Assembly (NCBI RefSeq): GCF_025996515.1
Contig: NZ_BLRH01000035.1
Coordinates: 558,001 to 622,000 of the forward strand
From: Rhizohabitans arisaemae
GTDB lineage: Bacteria; Actinomycetota; Actinomycetes; Streptosporangiales; Streptosporangiaceae
Length of the DNA: 64,000 nucleotides
Reading direction: 5' to 3'
Both the position numbers and the translations under genes were made by a program. Shown one piece after another: positions 42,503 through 51,589 of this stretch (the stretch's first letter is position 1; each line of letters starts with the position of its first letter). The notes under the pieces are model-generated. The model had not been told where the DNA came from. It worked only from the letters and a program-made list of their open reading frames with translations, and ran no database searches.

Positions 42503-43468
42503 ATGCCCCCCGCAATCACCGCCGAAGGACTGGTCAAGAAGTACGGCGACACGGTCGCCTTGGATGGAATGGACCTGTCCGTCCCCGAAGGCACGGTGTT
42601 CGGGCTCCTCGGCCCGAACGGCGCAGGTAAGACGACGACCGTGCGGATCCTCACCACGCTGCTGAGGCCGGACGCCGGCCGGGCCGCCGTCGCCGGGTTC
42701 GACGTCGTCGCCGACGCGGACCGGCTTCGCGCGCACATCGGTGTGTCCGGCCAGTACGCCGCCGTCGACGACCATCTCACCGGCGCGGAGAACCTGGAGA
42801 TGGTCGGCCGCCTCTACCATCTGGGCGCCAAGCGGAGTCGGCGGCGTGCCCGTGAGCTCCTGGAGCGTTTCGACCTGACCGACGCCGCCGATCGCCCGGT
42901 GCAGGGGTACTCCGGCGGGATGCGACGCCGCCTCGACCTGGCCGGGGCGCTGGTCGCCGACCCTCCGGTGCTGTTCCTGGACGAGCCCACGACCGGCCTC
43001 GACCCGCGGGCCAGGACGACCCTGTGGGACGTCGTCGCCGAGCTCGTCGCCGGAGGCACGACCGTACTGCTCACCACCCAGTATCTGGAGGAAGCCGACA
43101 GGCTGGCCGAAACGATCGCGGTGGTCGACCACGGCCGTGTGATCGCCCTCGGTACCGCGGACCAGCTCAAGGACCGGATCGGCGGCGACCGGATCCAGGT
43201 GACCGTGGAAAGCGCCGTGGACCTGGAGACCGTACGGCGGACGCTGGCCCCGCTGGCCATCGGAGACGTACAGACCGACGCCGTGGCGTCGCAGGTCACG
43301 ATCCCGGTCGTGAACGGCGCCGCCGCGCTCACCGCCGCCCTCGGCCGGCTGGCCGCCGAAGGGGTCGTCGTCCGCGACGCCGGGCTGCGCCGGCCGACGC
43401 TGGACGAGGTCTTCCTCACCCTCACCGGGCACCACACCGTCGAGCACACCAAGGAGTCCGTCCGATGA
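42503..43468 (+). CDS. DrrA-like drug-efflux ABC ATPase
   Basis: 321 residues from ATG 42503 (CTGGAGAAC). Walker A GPNGAGKTT at 37-45, signature YSGGMRRRLDLAGAL from 136, Walker B PPVLFLDEPTTGLDPRART, switch TTQYLEEADRLAE. The C-terminal ~90 residues follow the DrrA pattern and end PTLDEVFLTLTGHH. Makes the ATPase half of a daunorubicin-resistance-type exporter with the next gene (ATGA overlap). Confidence 0.93.
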   Translation: MPPAITAEGLVKKYGDTVALDGMDLSVPEGTVFGLLGPNGAGKTTTVRILTTLLRPDAGRAAVAGFDVVADADRLRAHIGVSGQYAAVDDHLTGAENLEMVGRLYHLGAKRSRRRARELLERFDLTDAADRPVQGYSGGMRRRLDLAGALVADPPVLFLDEPTTGLDPRARTTLWDVVAELVAGGTTVLLTTQYLEEADRLAETIAVVDHGRVIALGTADQLKDRIGGDRIQVTVESAVDLETVRRTLAPLAIGDVQTDAVASQVTIPVVNGAAALTAALGRLAAEGVVVRDAGLRRPTLDEVFLTLTGHHTVEHTKESVR

Positions 43469-44268
43469 GCACCCTCCGGTTCGCGCTGGCCGACGGTATG
43501 ACGATCGCCAAGCGCAACGCCATCAAGATCAAGCGAGCGCCCGACCTGCTCGGCGGGGTGGTGATCCTGCCGATCGTGTTCGTGCTGCTGTTCGCCTACG
43601 TGTTCGGCAGCATGATCGACCTGCCCGGCCTGTCGTACCGGGAGTACATGATTCCCGGGATCTTCGTCCAGACCATCGTCATGAGCGCCCAGATCACCGG
43701 GTACACGCTCACCCTCGACCTGCAGAAAGGCATCTTCGACCGGTTCCGCACCCTGCCCATGGCGCCCTCGGCGGTACTCACCGGCCAGACCCTCAGCGAC
43801 CTGATCACCAACTTGACCAGCATCGTCGTGATGGCGCTGGTCGGGCTGGCCGTCGGCTGGCGGATCCACACGTCGCCGCACGAGGCCGTACTGGGCTTCG
43901 TTCTGCTGCTGCTGTTCGCGTACGCCTTCTCCTGGGTGACCGCGGCGGTCGCCCTGGCCCTGCGCAAGCCCGAGGTCTTCAACAACCTGGCCACCATCGT
44001 CTCGATGCCGCTGGTCTTCCTGTCCAACGCGTTCGTGGACAGCGCCCGCCTGCCCGGGCCGCTGCGGGCGGTCGCCGAATGGAACCCCGTATCCACGATC
44101 ATCCAGGCCGCCCGTGAACTCTTCGGCAACACCGGCTCCGCGATGCCGGTGCCGGACGCCTGGCCGCTGCAGAACGCGGTGACGGCCTCACTGCTCTGGT
44201 CGGCGCTACTCTTGATCGTGTTTGTACCCCTATCCACCCGGCTGTACAAGCGAGCTGTCAGCCAGTGA
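43465..44268 (+). CDS. DrrB-like ABC-2 permease
   Basis: 267 residues with six membrane helices (for example LGGVVILPIVFVLLFAYVFG, SIVVMALVGLAVGW, AVLGFVLLLLFAYAFSWVTA, VTASLLWSALLLIVFVPLST). The DrrB signature LDLQKGIFDRFRTLPMAPSA with SNAFVDSARLPGPLRAVAEW is intact. Pairs with the ATPase before it. Its stop overlaps the weaker GTG of the next gene. Confidence 0.92.
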   Translation: MSTLRFALADGMTIAKRNAIKIKRAPDLLGGVVILPIVFVLLFAYVFGSMIDLPGLSYREYMIPGIFVQTIVMSAQITGYTLTLDLQKGIFDRFRTLPMAPSAVLTGQTLSDLITNLTSIVVMALVGLAVGWRIHTSPHEAVLGFVLLLLFAYAFSWVTAAVALALRKPEVFNNLATIVSMPLVFLSNAFVDSARLPGPLRAVAEWNPVSTIIQAARELFGNTGSAMPVPDAWPLQNAVTASLLWSALLLIVFVPLSTRLYKRAVSQ

Positions 44269-44291
44269 TCCCACGCGAGGGGACGTCGCAT

Positions 44292-44825
44292 ATGGAGCCG
44301 CAGGCACGTGCCACCGACGACGACCGCGAGAAGGCCGTCCAGCGGCTCCAGCAGGCGTTCGCCGAGGGAAGCCTCGGCGCCGGTGAGATGGACGAGCGGC
44401 TCGAACGGGCGCTCCTCGCGAAGTCCCGCAGCGATCTACACGCGTTGGTCTCCGATCTCGGGGACGACGTGGTCCACCTGACCCACGGTTCCGGGAGCTT
44501 GAAACGAGCGGGCGACTGGCGGGTCCCCCGGGCGCTGCGCATCGACTCCGAGTACGGCAAAGTGCGGCTCGACCTGTCCCGAGCCCTCATCCGGCATCCG
44601 GAGATCGACATCGAGCTCCGGCTCCCCTACGGCTCCGCCGTGATCGTCCTGCCGTCCGGCGCGAGCGCGAACACCGACGGGGTGCACACCCAATGGGGCC
44701 GGGTGACCTGCAAGGTGGCGGACTACGCGCGTCCCGGCAGGCTGCACGTCAACGTCACCGGAGAGCTGACGTACGGCCGTTTGATCGTCCGCAACGCGCA
44801 CCGGTGGTTCGGCACCCGCCGATAG
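44292..44825 (+). CDS. DUF1707 SHOCT-like protein
   Basis: 177 residues from ATG 44292 (GAGGGG, 9 nt); GTG 44265 overlaps the permease stop and is a second choice. The N-terminal DUF1707 segment REKAVQRLQQAFAEGSLGAG, EMDERLERALLAKSRSDLHA is diagnostic. The rest is a beta-rich domain like cell-wall-active antibiotic-response (LiaF) proteins (EIDIELRLPYGSAVIVLPSG, GELTYGRLIVRNAH). Lies at the end of the EXLDI/DrrAB unit; likely an envelope-stress accessory. Confidence 0.82.
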   Translation: MEPQARATDDDREKAVQRLQQAFAEGSLGAGEMDERLERALLAKSRSDLHALVSDLGDDVVHLTHGSGSLKRAGDWRVPRALRIDSEYGKVRLDLSRALIRHPEIDIELRLPYGSAVIVLPSGASANTDGVHTQWGRVTCKVADYARPGRLHVNVTGELTYGRLIVRNAHRWFGTRR

Positions 44826-44980
44826 ACCGCCACTCGTCGACCGCGAGCGGAGCCCGGGGGCGCCCTGCCCGGTCGAAGGGCACTGGCCGCCGGCACGGGG
44901 AAACGGGCTCGCGCGCCGTGACGAGTTCGCCGGAGGGAAAGTCGCCCTCGCCCCGTCTCGGCGGTTGTTACCGTCGGCAC

Positions 44981-45910
44981 ATGATGCAGGAATCAGGGAA
45001 AAGCTGGACATATGTACTTATGACGCCGGACGCACTGGTTACGGACTCCCTTTCATGGATCATGGAAAGACTACGTTCAGCCGACTTCGTTCCCGTCGCC
45101 GGAGCACTGCTCCGCGTTGACTCCGCAACCATGCTGAGCATCTACGACACTCCCCCGCGAAGGAACCAGCGGGCCCGGCCTCCGCGACGCGCGTTCGACC
45201 TGTGGTACGGGCTGGGCCCCGCATACGTTCTGCTGCTGCAATACGACAAACCTGACGCCTGTACTGCGCTGTTGAAGGTCAAGGGAGCGACGGATCCGAA
45301 CGCCGCGCAGGCTGATTCGATTCGGTACGCCGGCGAGAACGTGCTCATGAATTTGGTCCACTGCCCGGACGACGAAATCTCGGCGATCGATGAGCTCACC
45401 AAACTCCTGGGGGAGAGCCGCGCCGTCAATCTCCGGCAACTCGTCATCGCTCCCAGCGGTCGGGTTCAGTACTTGACGGTCGACACACTTGATGACGCAC
45501 TGCCCGTACGCAGCGGCGGCACGGCGCTGTCTGTGCCGCTCATCGTCAACGGCATCCGGCTGCGTATCGCACAACACCTGGCCATCAGCGGGTTTTCGAG
45601 CGACAGTGCTCTTTCCCTCCTGGCGGAAGCCAGGTCGGCACTTCGTCGAGAGCGCGATGAGATGGCTCGGGCCGCCGTCGGCTCCGGGCGGTTCGATGTC
45701 GCGCGTGCTCACGCCGGACCGCTTCACGACCTCCTCCACCGTGTTGCCCGACAAGTGGGGGAGCCCGTATTGGGTGAGGCGCTTGTCGAGCTCTCCGCCT
45801 TCACGAGTTCGAAAGGCGATTGGGCTGCCACGAAAGAGGCCCTGAACGCCGGATCTGTCTACGTCTCTGAGGTGGAAAGCGCGGTCCTGGAGATGAGTAC
45901 GTATCTATGA
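44981..45910 (+). CDS. Nucleoside-diphosphate-kinase-like protein with C-terminal extension, key Lys missing
   Basis: 309 residues from ATG 44981; TACCGT lies 6 nt upstream (leaderless). Residues ~8-140 follow the NDK fold: SWTYVLMTPDALV in place of the usual xxKPDG, ALLKVKGATDPNAAQADSIR with Arg115, and NVLMNLVHCPDD with His127 in the place of the catalytic His. The Lys before PD is Thr15, so normal catalysis is doubtful. The C-terminal ~160 residues are unlike NDK: a beta part (LRQLVIAPSGRVQYLTVDTL), then helices. Local GC is lower than its neighbours, hinting at transfer. Function unknown; nucleotide sensing is possible. Confidence 0.6.
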   Translation: MMQESGKSWTYVLMTPDALVTDSLSWIMERLRSADFVPVAGALLRVDSATMLSIYDTPPRRNQRARPPRRAFDLWYGLGPAYVLLLQYDKPDACTALLKVKGATDPNAAQADSIRYAGENVLMNLVHCPDDEISAIDELTKLLGESRAVNLRQLVIAPSGRVQYLTVDTLDDALPVRSGGTALSVPLIVNGIRLRIAQHLAISGFSSDSALSLLAEARSALRRERDEMARAAVGSGRFDVARAHAGPLHDLLHRVARQVGEPVLGEALVELSAFTSSKGDWAATKEALNAGSVYVSEVESAVLEMSTYL

Positions 45911-46063
45911 CCCATGGCCGGGGACCGCTCGGTGGTCGGACTTCGGTCGGCTCGTCTCGGCCTCCAACCTGCTCGAAGTCGTCCGGACGCGGCCGGGTCC
46001 GACCCCTACCGGGGTCCGATTCTTACAAGACTGTCTGGTCACAGGGTGGGTAGCTTCGTTCGC

Positions 46064-46915
46064 ATGGACATGATTTCCCGTGCCGAAAGGTACCTTCACC
46101 TGCATGGACGCCTGATCGATCGGCTGAGGTTCGAGGCCTTGTTCGCGGGTGGGTCCAAGGAGCGGGTGCTGGACGTGCTGAGCGGCTACCAGAACGCCGA
46201 CGGCGGGTACGGCAACGCCCTGGAACCCGACCTCCGTGGTCCGGGCAGCCAGCCGGAGCCGGTTGAAGTGGCGTTCTGGATCCTGGACGAGCTCGACGCC
46301 TTCACCGGTCCCCGGGTGAAGGCCGCCTGCGACTATCTGCTCGGCGTCACCGCCGCCGACGGGGGTGTTCCGTTCGTACTGCCCAGTGTGCGCGACACCC
46401 CTCGGGCGCCTTGGTGGGAGACCGACGACGACCCGCCGGGCAACCTCGTCCCGACCGCCTCGATCGCCGGGCTTCTGCACAAGCACGGGATCGCGCATCC
46501 GTGGCTGGGCCCGGCGACCGAGTTCTGCTGGTCCCGCGTCGCCGCCATCGGGGAGACCACCCCCTACGAGGCGCGGGCGGTGATCACCTTTCTCGACCTG
46601 GTGCCCGATCGGGCGCGGGCGGAGGCGGAGTTCGCGCGGCTGCGGGAGGCGATCCTGGCGACGGTCGAGTTCGACCCGGACGCGGGCGGGGAGGCCCACT
46701 CCCCGCTGGACTTCGCCCCGGAGCCGCTCCGGCTGCCGCTGTTCGAGTCCCGGATGCTGGAGCGGCACCTCGACGCGCTGGTGGCCGAGCAGTCGGCGGA
46801 GGGCGGCTGGGCCGGGAACTGGCCGATGTGGACGCCGCTGGTGGCGCACGAGTGGGGTGGCTACGTCACCGTGGCCAGGCTTAAGACCCTGCGCGCCTAC
46901 GGCAGGCCGGCCTGA
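46064..46915 (+). CDS. Alpha-toroid (prenyltransferase/squalene-cyclase-like) protein
   Basis: 283 residues from ATG 46064, with TAGCTT 7 nt upstream (leaderless). SGYQNADGGYGNALEPDLRG and AACDYLLGVTAADGGVPFVL are QxxDGG-type repeats of the alpha/alpha-toroid fold; a further one is AEQSAEGGWAGNWPMWTP. The protein lacks the DXDD motif of squalene-hopene cyclases, so enzymatic function is uncertain. It is soluble. Stand-alone gene upstream of the AraC regulator. Confidence 0.75.
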   Translation: MDMISRAERYLHLHGRLIDRLRFEALFAGGSKERVLDVLSGYQNADGGYGNALEPDLRGPGSQPEPVEVAFWILDELDAFTGPRVKAACDYLLGVTAADGGVPFVLPSVRDTPRAPWWETDDDPPGNLVPTASIAGLLHKHGIAHPWLGPATEFCWSRVAAIGETTPYEARAVITFLDLVPDRARAEAEFARLREAILATVEFDPDAGGEAHSPLDFAPEPLRLPLFESRMLERHLDALVAEQSAEGGWAGNWPMWTPLVAHEWGGYVTVARLKTLRAYGRPA

Positions 46916-46964
46916 CGGTCACCGTCGGTGAGATTGTGTCGGTGCGGGCGCATACCGTGGAGGC

Positions 46965-47639
46965 ATGTACGCGGAATGGGCCCCCACACCGGAGCTGACC
47001 GGCCGGGTCACGTGTTTCTGGCGTCTGGTCGCCGAGGCCGCCGGCACCCAGCTCGTGGTGCCCGACGCGTGCGTCGATCTCATCTGGGGTCCGAACGGAC
47101 CGTTCGTCGCCGGCCCCGACACCGGCCCGGCCTACACTCCGACGGCCACGGGGGACACCTTCGTCGGCATCCGCTTCAAGCCGGGATCCGTCGGCGGGCT
47201 TTTCGGCGTCCCGCTGTCCGAACTGCGGGACCTGCGCGTCCCCGTCACCGACCTCGACGCGTTGTCGGTGCCCGACGAGCCGTCCGGCGGCAGGCTGGGT
47301 GCTCTGCGGTCCGTCGTCACGGCCCGCCTGCGCCGGACCTCGCCGCCCGACAGGTCGGCCCCCGCCGTCGCGGCGGCGCTCCGGGGCGGTCGAAGCGTGG
47401 CCGAGGTGGCGTGGGAGCTCGGATTGAGCGAGCGCCAGCTCCACCGGCGTAGCGTGGCCGCGTTCGGTTACGCGCCCAAGACCCTGCAGCGCGTCGTCCG
47501 TTTCCAGCGAGCCCTGCGGCTGGCCCGTACCGGCATGCCGCCGGCCGAGGTGGCGACCGCGGCGGGCTACTTCGATCAGGCGCACCTGTCCCACGACGTC
47601 AAGCGACTGAGCGGCGTGCAGCTGCGCCACCTCGTCTAG
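46965..47639 (+). CDS. AraC-family regulator
   Basis: 224 residues from ATG 46965; TACCGT is 6 nt upstream and GGAGG overlaps that space. N-terminal ligand-type domain (LVVPDACVDLIWGPNGPFVA, FVGIRFKPGSVGGLFGVP). Two C-terminal helix-turn-helices: SVAEVAWELGLSERQLHRRS and PPAEVATAAGYFDQAHLSHD with KRLSGVQLRHL. Target unknown. Confidence 0.88.
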   Translation: MYAEWAPTPELTGRVTCFWRLVAEAAGTQLVVPDACVDLIWGPNGPFVAGPDTGPAYTPTATGDTFVGIRFKPGSVGGLFGVPLSELRDLRVPVTDLDALSVPDEPSGGRLGALRSVVTARLRRTSPPDRSAPAVAAALRGGRSVAEVAWELGLSERQLHRRSVAAFGYAPKTLQRVVRFQRALRLARTGMPPAEVATAAGYFDQAHLSHDVKRLSGVQLRHLV

Positions 47640-47778
47640 CGACCCACCGTGAGCCGTACGGACGCGTCCGTACCTGGCGATCGGCGCTACGTAGGGTCAC
47701 CGAGGTCAAATGAGGGATCGCTGGACGGGGTGTTCAGTCGCCGGGGAACGCGCGGTGGTCGTGCGGGACGAAGGGCGG

Positions 47779-49749
47779 TCATTCGGGAGGTCGGCGGAAG
47801 GCCAGGGCGAGGGAGCGGAGGGCGAGGGTGAAGCCGACCAGGAGGAGGGTCCAGCCGATGAAGGTGTAGAGGCGGACGTGGGGGGCGATCCACGGACCGG
47901 CTTCGGTGGTCATCAGGAGGATGGCGGCGATCACGGCGGTGGCGGCCATGATGGCGACGATCACCTGCTGGACGAGGCCGCTGAGGAATCGGCGGTCCCG
48001 GGGGTCGGCCAGGGGGCGGATGTTGACCGAGAGGCGGCCCTGCTCCAGATCCTCGGTGATCTTCCCGATTCGGCGGGGGAGGCGCTGAAGGAGGGGAAGG
48101 AAGGCGACGAGCCTGCTCTCCAGGTCGGCGCGGACCGCTTCGGGGGCGGTGGCCTCCGCCATCAGCGCGCGGCCGTGCTCGCGGGCGAGGGAGACGACGT
48201 CCAGACCGGGGCTGATCAGGGCGAGGGTGCCGTCGAGGGCGGCCAGCGCCCGGAATGCGGCGGCGATCTGCGGGGGGATCGCGAACCGGTGCTCGTTGAT
48301 CAGCGCGAACAGGGCGGCGAACATGCTTCCGCTGCCGGTACGGGCGAAGCCGGATCGATAGCGGAGCATGAGCAGGCCGAGGGCGCGCTCCAAGTCGCGT
48401 TCGGCCAGGCCCTCGGGCCGGTCCAGCATCTCGATGAGGGCGTCGGTCGCCGCGATCGCGTCGTCTTTGTCGACGGCGAGCAGCAGCATGCCGAGCGCGG
48501 TGCGGGTGGCCTCGTCGAGGCGGCCCACCGAACCGAAGTCCAGCAAGGCCAGGCCCCCGCCGGGGGTGATGAAGACGTTGCCGGGGTGAAGGTCGGCGTG
48601 GAAGACGCCACTGAGGACGATCTGGTCGAGTACCTCGTTGAGCAGGGTCCGCGCGATCCGCAGCCGCTCCTCCGCGCTGAAGCCGTTCAGGACGTCGGCC
48701 GCGTCGCCCACCGGGACGCCGTCGATCCGTTCCATGACCAGGAGCGTGCTGCCGGAGTACTCCTCGTAGGCCTTGGGGACCTGGATTCCCCCGCGCTGGG
48801 CCGCGGCGACGCTCCGCATGTTGTCCAGTTCGACCGAGTAGTCGAGTTCCTCGTGCAGGGAGGCCGCGAACCCCTCGGCGAGCCGGGAGACGCGCAGGGA
48901 CCTGCCCCACGGGGTCACCCGCTCCAGCCGGTGCGCCAACCGGAGAATGATCTCCAGATCCGCGGTGACCTGCTTGCGGGCTCCGGGTCGCTGGACCTTG
49001 ACCACGACGTCCCGGCCGTCGAGCAGATAGGCGCGGTGTACCTGGGCGACCGACGCCGAGGCGAGCGGCTTGGGGTCGACGGTGCGGAAGACCTGGCCGA
49101 CGGGCCGGCCGAGCGCGGCGGCGATGGCCGGTTCGATCTGCGACCACGGCTCGGGCTCCGCGCGGGTCTGCAAGCTGGAAAGCTGGGCGATGAACTCCTG
49201 CGGGACCAGGTCGGGGCGGGTGGAGAGCATCTGGCCGAGTTTGACGAAGGTGACTCCGCCCGCGTTCAACGCGTCCCGGAGTGAGCGCGCGAGCTTGGAG
49301 GTGCTCTCGTAGCGGGTCGGCCACCGGCGTCCGCGCAGGTATCCGCCGAGTCCGTGCTTGACGGCGATCGCCGTGACCTGGGTGTAGCGCCTGGCGCGTC
49401 GCCGCCGGGCCTTCCAGCCGGTGAACAGGGTCTTCACGGGTGGCAGGGTGCCGGTCGGCGCGATGACCTCCAGCGCGACCAGGGCTGCGACGCCGAGCAC
49501 GAAGACCCAGGCGGCGGCGAGGACCAGGAAGGCCAGCCCGGTGCCGAGCGGCACGATGAGCCGGGTGCCTCGGACCAGGCCTGCGAGGTTCGCGAGGTAC
49601 ACCCAGATGGACCCCAGCGCCGTGATCATTATCAGCCCGGTCAGGATGGTTCGGGGCCACCCCACCGGGATCCCCAGAATGCGCCGGGTCATCAGCGCGA
49701 CCAGTGTGGCCAAGGCGAGCGTGCCGAGGACGGCTGTCAGTTCCCCCAC
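47779..49749 (-). CDS. UbiB/AarF (ABC1) family membrane kinase-like protein
   Basis: 656 residues from GTG 49749 (GGAG, 5 nt). Three N-terminal helices (~5-100), an atypical kinase domain with the KxGQ motif in VTFVKLGQMLSTRPDLVPQE, Ala-rich loop SASVAQVHRA, Lys in VVVKVQRPG, HADLHPGN at 384-391 and LLDFGSVGRL near 402. Two C-terminal helices follow (VIVAIMAATAVIAAILLM, FIGWTLLLVGFTLALRSL). The family supports quinone or lipid handling by ATP hydrolysis. It begins 14 nt after the PadR gene, so the two form an operon. Confidence 0.9.
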   Translation of the reverse strand: MGELTAVLGTLALATLVALMTRRILGIPVGWPRTILTGLIMITALGSIWVYLANLAGLVRGTRLIVPLGTGLAFLVLAAAWVFVLGVAALVALEVIAPTGTLPPVKTLFTGWKARRRRARRYTQVTAIAVKHGLGGYLRGRRWPTRYESTSKLARSLRDALNAGGVTFVKLGQMLSTRPDLVPQEFIAQLSSLQTRAEPEPWSQIEPAIAAALGRPVGQVFRTVDPKPLASASVAQVHRAYLLDGRDVVVKVQRPGARKQVTADLEIILRLAHRLERVTPWGRSLRVSRLAEGFAASLHEELDYSVELDNMRSVAAAQRGGIQVPKAYEEYSGSTLLVMERIDGVPVGDAADVLNGFSAEERLRIARTLLNEVLDQIVLSGVFHADLHPGNVFITPGGGLALLDFGSVGRLDEATRTALGMLLLAVDKDDAIAATDALIEMLDRPEGLAERDLERALGLLMLRYRSGFARTGSGSMFAALFALINEHRFAIPPQIAAAFRALAALDGTLALISPGLDVVSLAREHGRALMAEATAPEAVRADLESRLVAFLPLLQRLPRRIGKITEDLEQGRLSVNIRPLADPRDRRFLSGLVQQVIVAIMAATAVIAAILLMTTEAGPWIAPHVRLYTFIGWTLLLVGFTLALRSLALAFRRPPE

Positions 49750-49763
49750 GTCGGCTCCGCTCC

Positions 49764-50465
49764 TCAGCGTCCGCCGGTCTGGTCCGGCCGATCGTCCGGT
49801 GGTGGACCCGGTGCGGCCGAGGCCTCTTGGGCCGCGTCCGGTTCGACGTCGGAGTCGCCGCCCTGCGGAGCGGTTTTCCGCAGGGCGTCCAGAACCCGCC
49901 GCTCCTCTTGGTCGATCCAGCGCATCGTGGACTTGGTGAAGTGCTTGCCGTACCGGAACAGCAGCTCGGGGGCGCCCAGCGCGGCGGCCTGCTCCGCCTC
50001 CGGCAGCCGGTCACCCGGCAGCACCGCGTCGATCACGCTCTCGAACTGCGTGAAGATCTTCTTTCGTTCCTCAAGCAGTCGTCCGACGAGGTCCGGGCCG
50101 CTCTGGCCGGCGAAGAAGAGTTTCACGAGGTTCTCGTCTCTGATCTGGACCGGGGAGGAGATCGATTCCAGCCACCACCGCAGCGCGGCACCGCCTTCTT
50201 CGGTGATCTCCCAGCGCTGCCGGGAGCGGGGACCCTCGGCCTCGCCGACGGGCCTGATCAGGCCTTGCTCGGCGAGAAAGCGCAGCTGGGGGTAGAGCTG
50301 GCCGTTGCTGATGCCCCAGAACGCCTCCATCGACCGCTTCGCCGCACGGAGGATCTCGTATCCGCTCTGCGCCTTGAGGGAGAGGAAACCGAGAATCGCC
50401 CAAGCCGTAGGGGTCAGTTCCACCTGGGGCGGTCTGTTCGAAGCGTCATCGGGGCCCGTCACCAT
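49764..50465 (-). CDS. PadR-family regulator
   Basis: 233 residues from ATG 50465 (AAGGTGG). The PadR winged helix is LTPTAWAILGFLSLKAQSGY, EILRAAKRSMEAFWGISNGQ, LYPQLRFLAEQGLIRPVGEA. A C-terminal dimerisation helix bundle follows (FAGQSGPDLVGRLLEERKKI), then a Pro/Asp-rich tail. Co-transcribed with the UbiB-like kinase, which it may control. Confidence 0.92.
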   Translation of the reverse strand: MVTGPDDASNRPPQVELTPTAWAILGFLSLKAQSGYEILRAAKRSMEAFWGISNGQLYPQLRFLAEQGLIRPVGEAEGPRSRQRWEITEEGGAALRWWLESISSPVQIRDENLVKLFFAGQSGPDLVGRLLEERKKIFTQFESVIDAVLPGDRLPEAEQAAALGAPELLFRYGKHFTKSTMRWIDQEERRVLDALRKTAPQGGDSDVEPDAAQEASAAPGPPPDDRPDQTGGR

Positions 50466-50808
50466 GACCCCACCTTAATACATCTGGCAGACATATTCTT
50501 AGATTGACGTCTATGTAGCTGAACTGGGGAAATGTCGCTGACGTTGGGATTTAGGTGAGCTGACTGGTTTGACCGCCAAACACTCTCCGTACTGCTATGT
50601 CTGCCCGACTTATCAGTCGGAAGGTGTCGTAGGTTCGTGAAAGCCGGGAGATGACTCTGGGGAGTTCTGCCGGCGGCAGGACTGGGCGCGACGATGTTCG
50701 CCGCCCTGCCGGACCCCGAGGAGCGGCCCGCGGGCACCCGATCCGGGAGGAGACCCGGGCGCGGTTGGGGTTCTACGCTCACGTGAAGTGAAGGCGGAGG
50801 AGCGGCGC
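50466..50808. other. Divergent intergenic region with a possible gene tail
   Basis: About 340 bases. Near 50730-50790 one frame reads PIREETRARLGFYAHVK then stop and a neighbouring frame reads MFAALPDPEERP, which could be a frameshifted C-terminus, but it is too short to assign. Otherwise it holds the promoters of the PadR and GNAT genes. Confidence 0.35.
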
Positions 50809-51378
50809 ATGTGGGTGCATCTGGAGACGGAGCGGTTGCTGTTGCGGCGGTTCACCGAGGCGGACGAGGACGATCTGGTGGCGTTGGACGGGGATCCGGA
50901 GGTCACCCGGTTCATCAACGGGGGGAAGTCCACGTCACGCGAGGACGCGCGGAGCAGGATCGCCCGGTGGCTCGGTCAGTACGAGGAGCGGGACGGGTTC
51001 GGGTTCTGGGCGGCGGTGGAACGGGGGTCGGGGCGGTTCCTGGGCTGGTTCGAGTTCCGGCCGCCGGGGGGTGAGCCGCCGCCGGGAGAGGTCGAACTGG
51101 GTTACCGGCTGCGCCGCGAGGTGTGGGGCCGGGGGCATGCCACCGAGGGAGCCCGGGCATTGATCCGAAAGGGCTTCACCGAGCTCGGGGTGGAGCGGGT
51201 GATCGCCCACACGATGGCGGTCAACCTCGCCTCCCGCCGGGTGATGGAGAAGTCCGGCCTGGTGTTCGTACGGGCGTTCCACCAGGACTGGCCGGAGACG
51301 ATCGAGGGCTCCGAGCACGGCGACGTCGAGTACGCGCTGACCAGGGCCGAGTGGGAGGCACATCCCGAGCCGAGGTGA
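50809..51378 (+). CDS. GNAT acetyltransferase (RimJ/RimL type)
   Basis: 189 residues from ATG 50809 (GGAGGAG, 7 nt); the GTG seven codons earlier is less likely. WVHLETERLLLRRFTEADED opens the fold. Acetyl-CoA site: ELGYRLRREVWGRGHATEGA, then ALIRKGFTELGVERVIAHTM and NLASRRVMEKSGLVFVRAFH. Substrate unknown. Stand-alone gene. Confidence 0.92.
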   Translation: MWVHLETERLLLRRFTEADEDDLVALDGDPEVTRFINGGKSTSREDARSRIARWLGQYEERDGFGFWAAVERGSGRFLGWFEFRPPGGEPPPGEVELGYRLRREVWGRGHATEGARALIRKGFTELGVERVIAHTMAVNLASRRVMEKSGLVFVRAFHQDWPETIEGSEHGDVEYALTRAEWEAHPEPR

Positions 51379-51589
51379 CCGGTGTGGTGTTGATCTGGAC
51401 AGGCGTCCGCCCTGGCGGGTCGGCCTTGGACGGACGCCGGTGCCCGGGGCGGCTCGTCGCCTGGCGGGTGAGGTCGCCGTGCGGCCTTGACTCCGGGGGG
51501 GTGGATAAAGGCCGAACGGCGACCTCGGTTCAGGGGAGCCGGTCGGAAATCAGCCGGCGTTGAACACCAGGATCCGACTGTGCTTGTTT

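Noticed and set aside
46916-46940. GACGGTCACCGTC hairpin after the alpha-toroid gene
   Set aside because: Too short and without a T-run; such palindromes are frequent by chance in GC-rich DNA.
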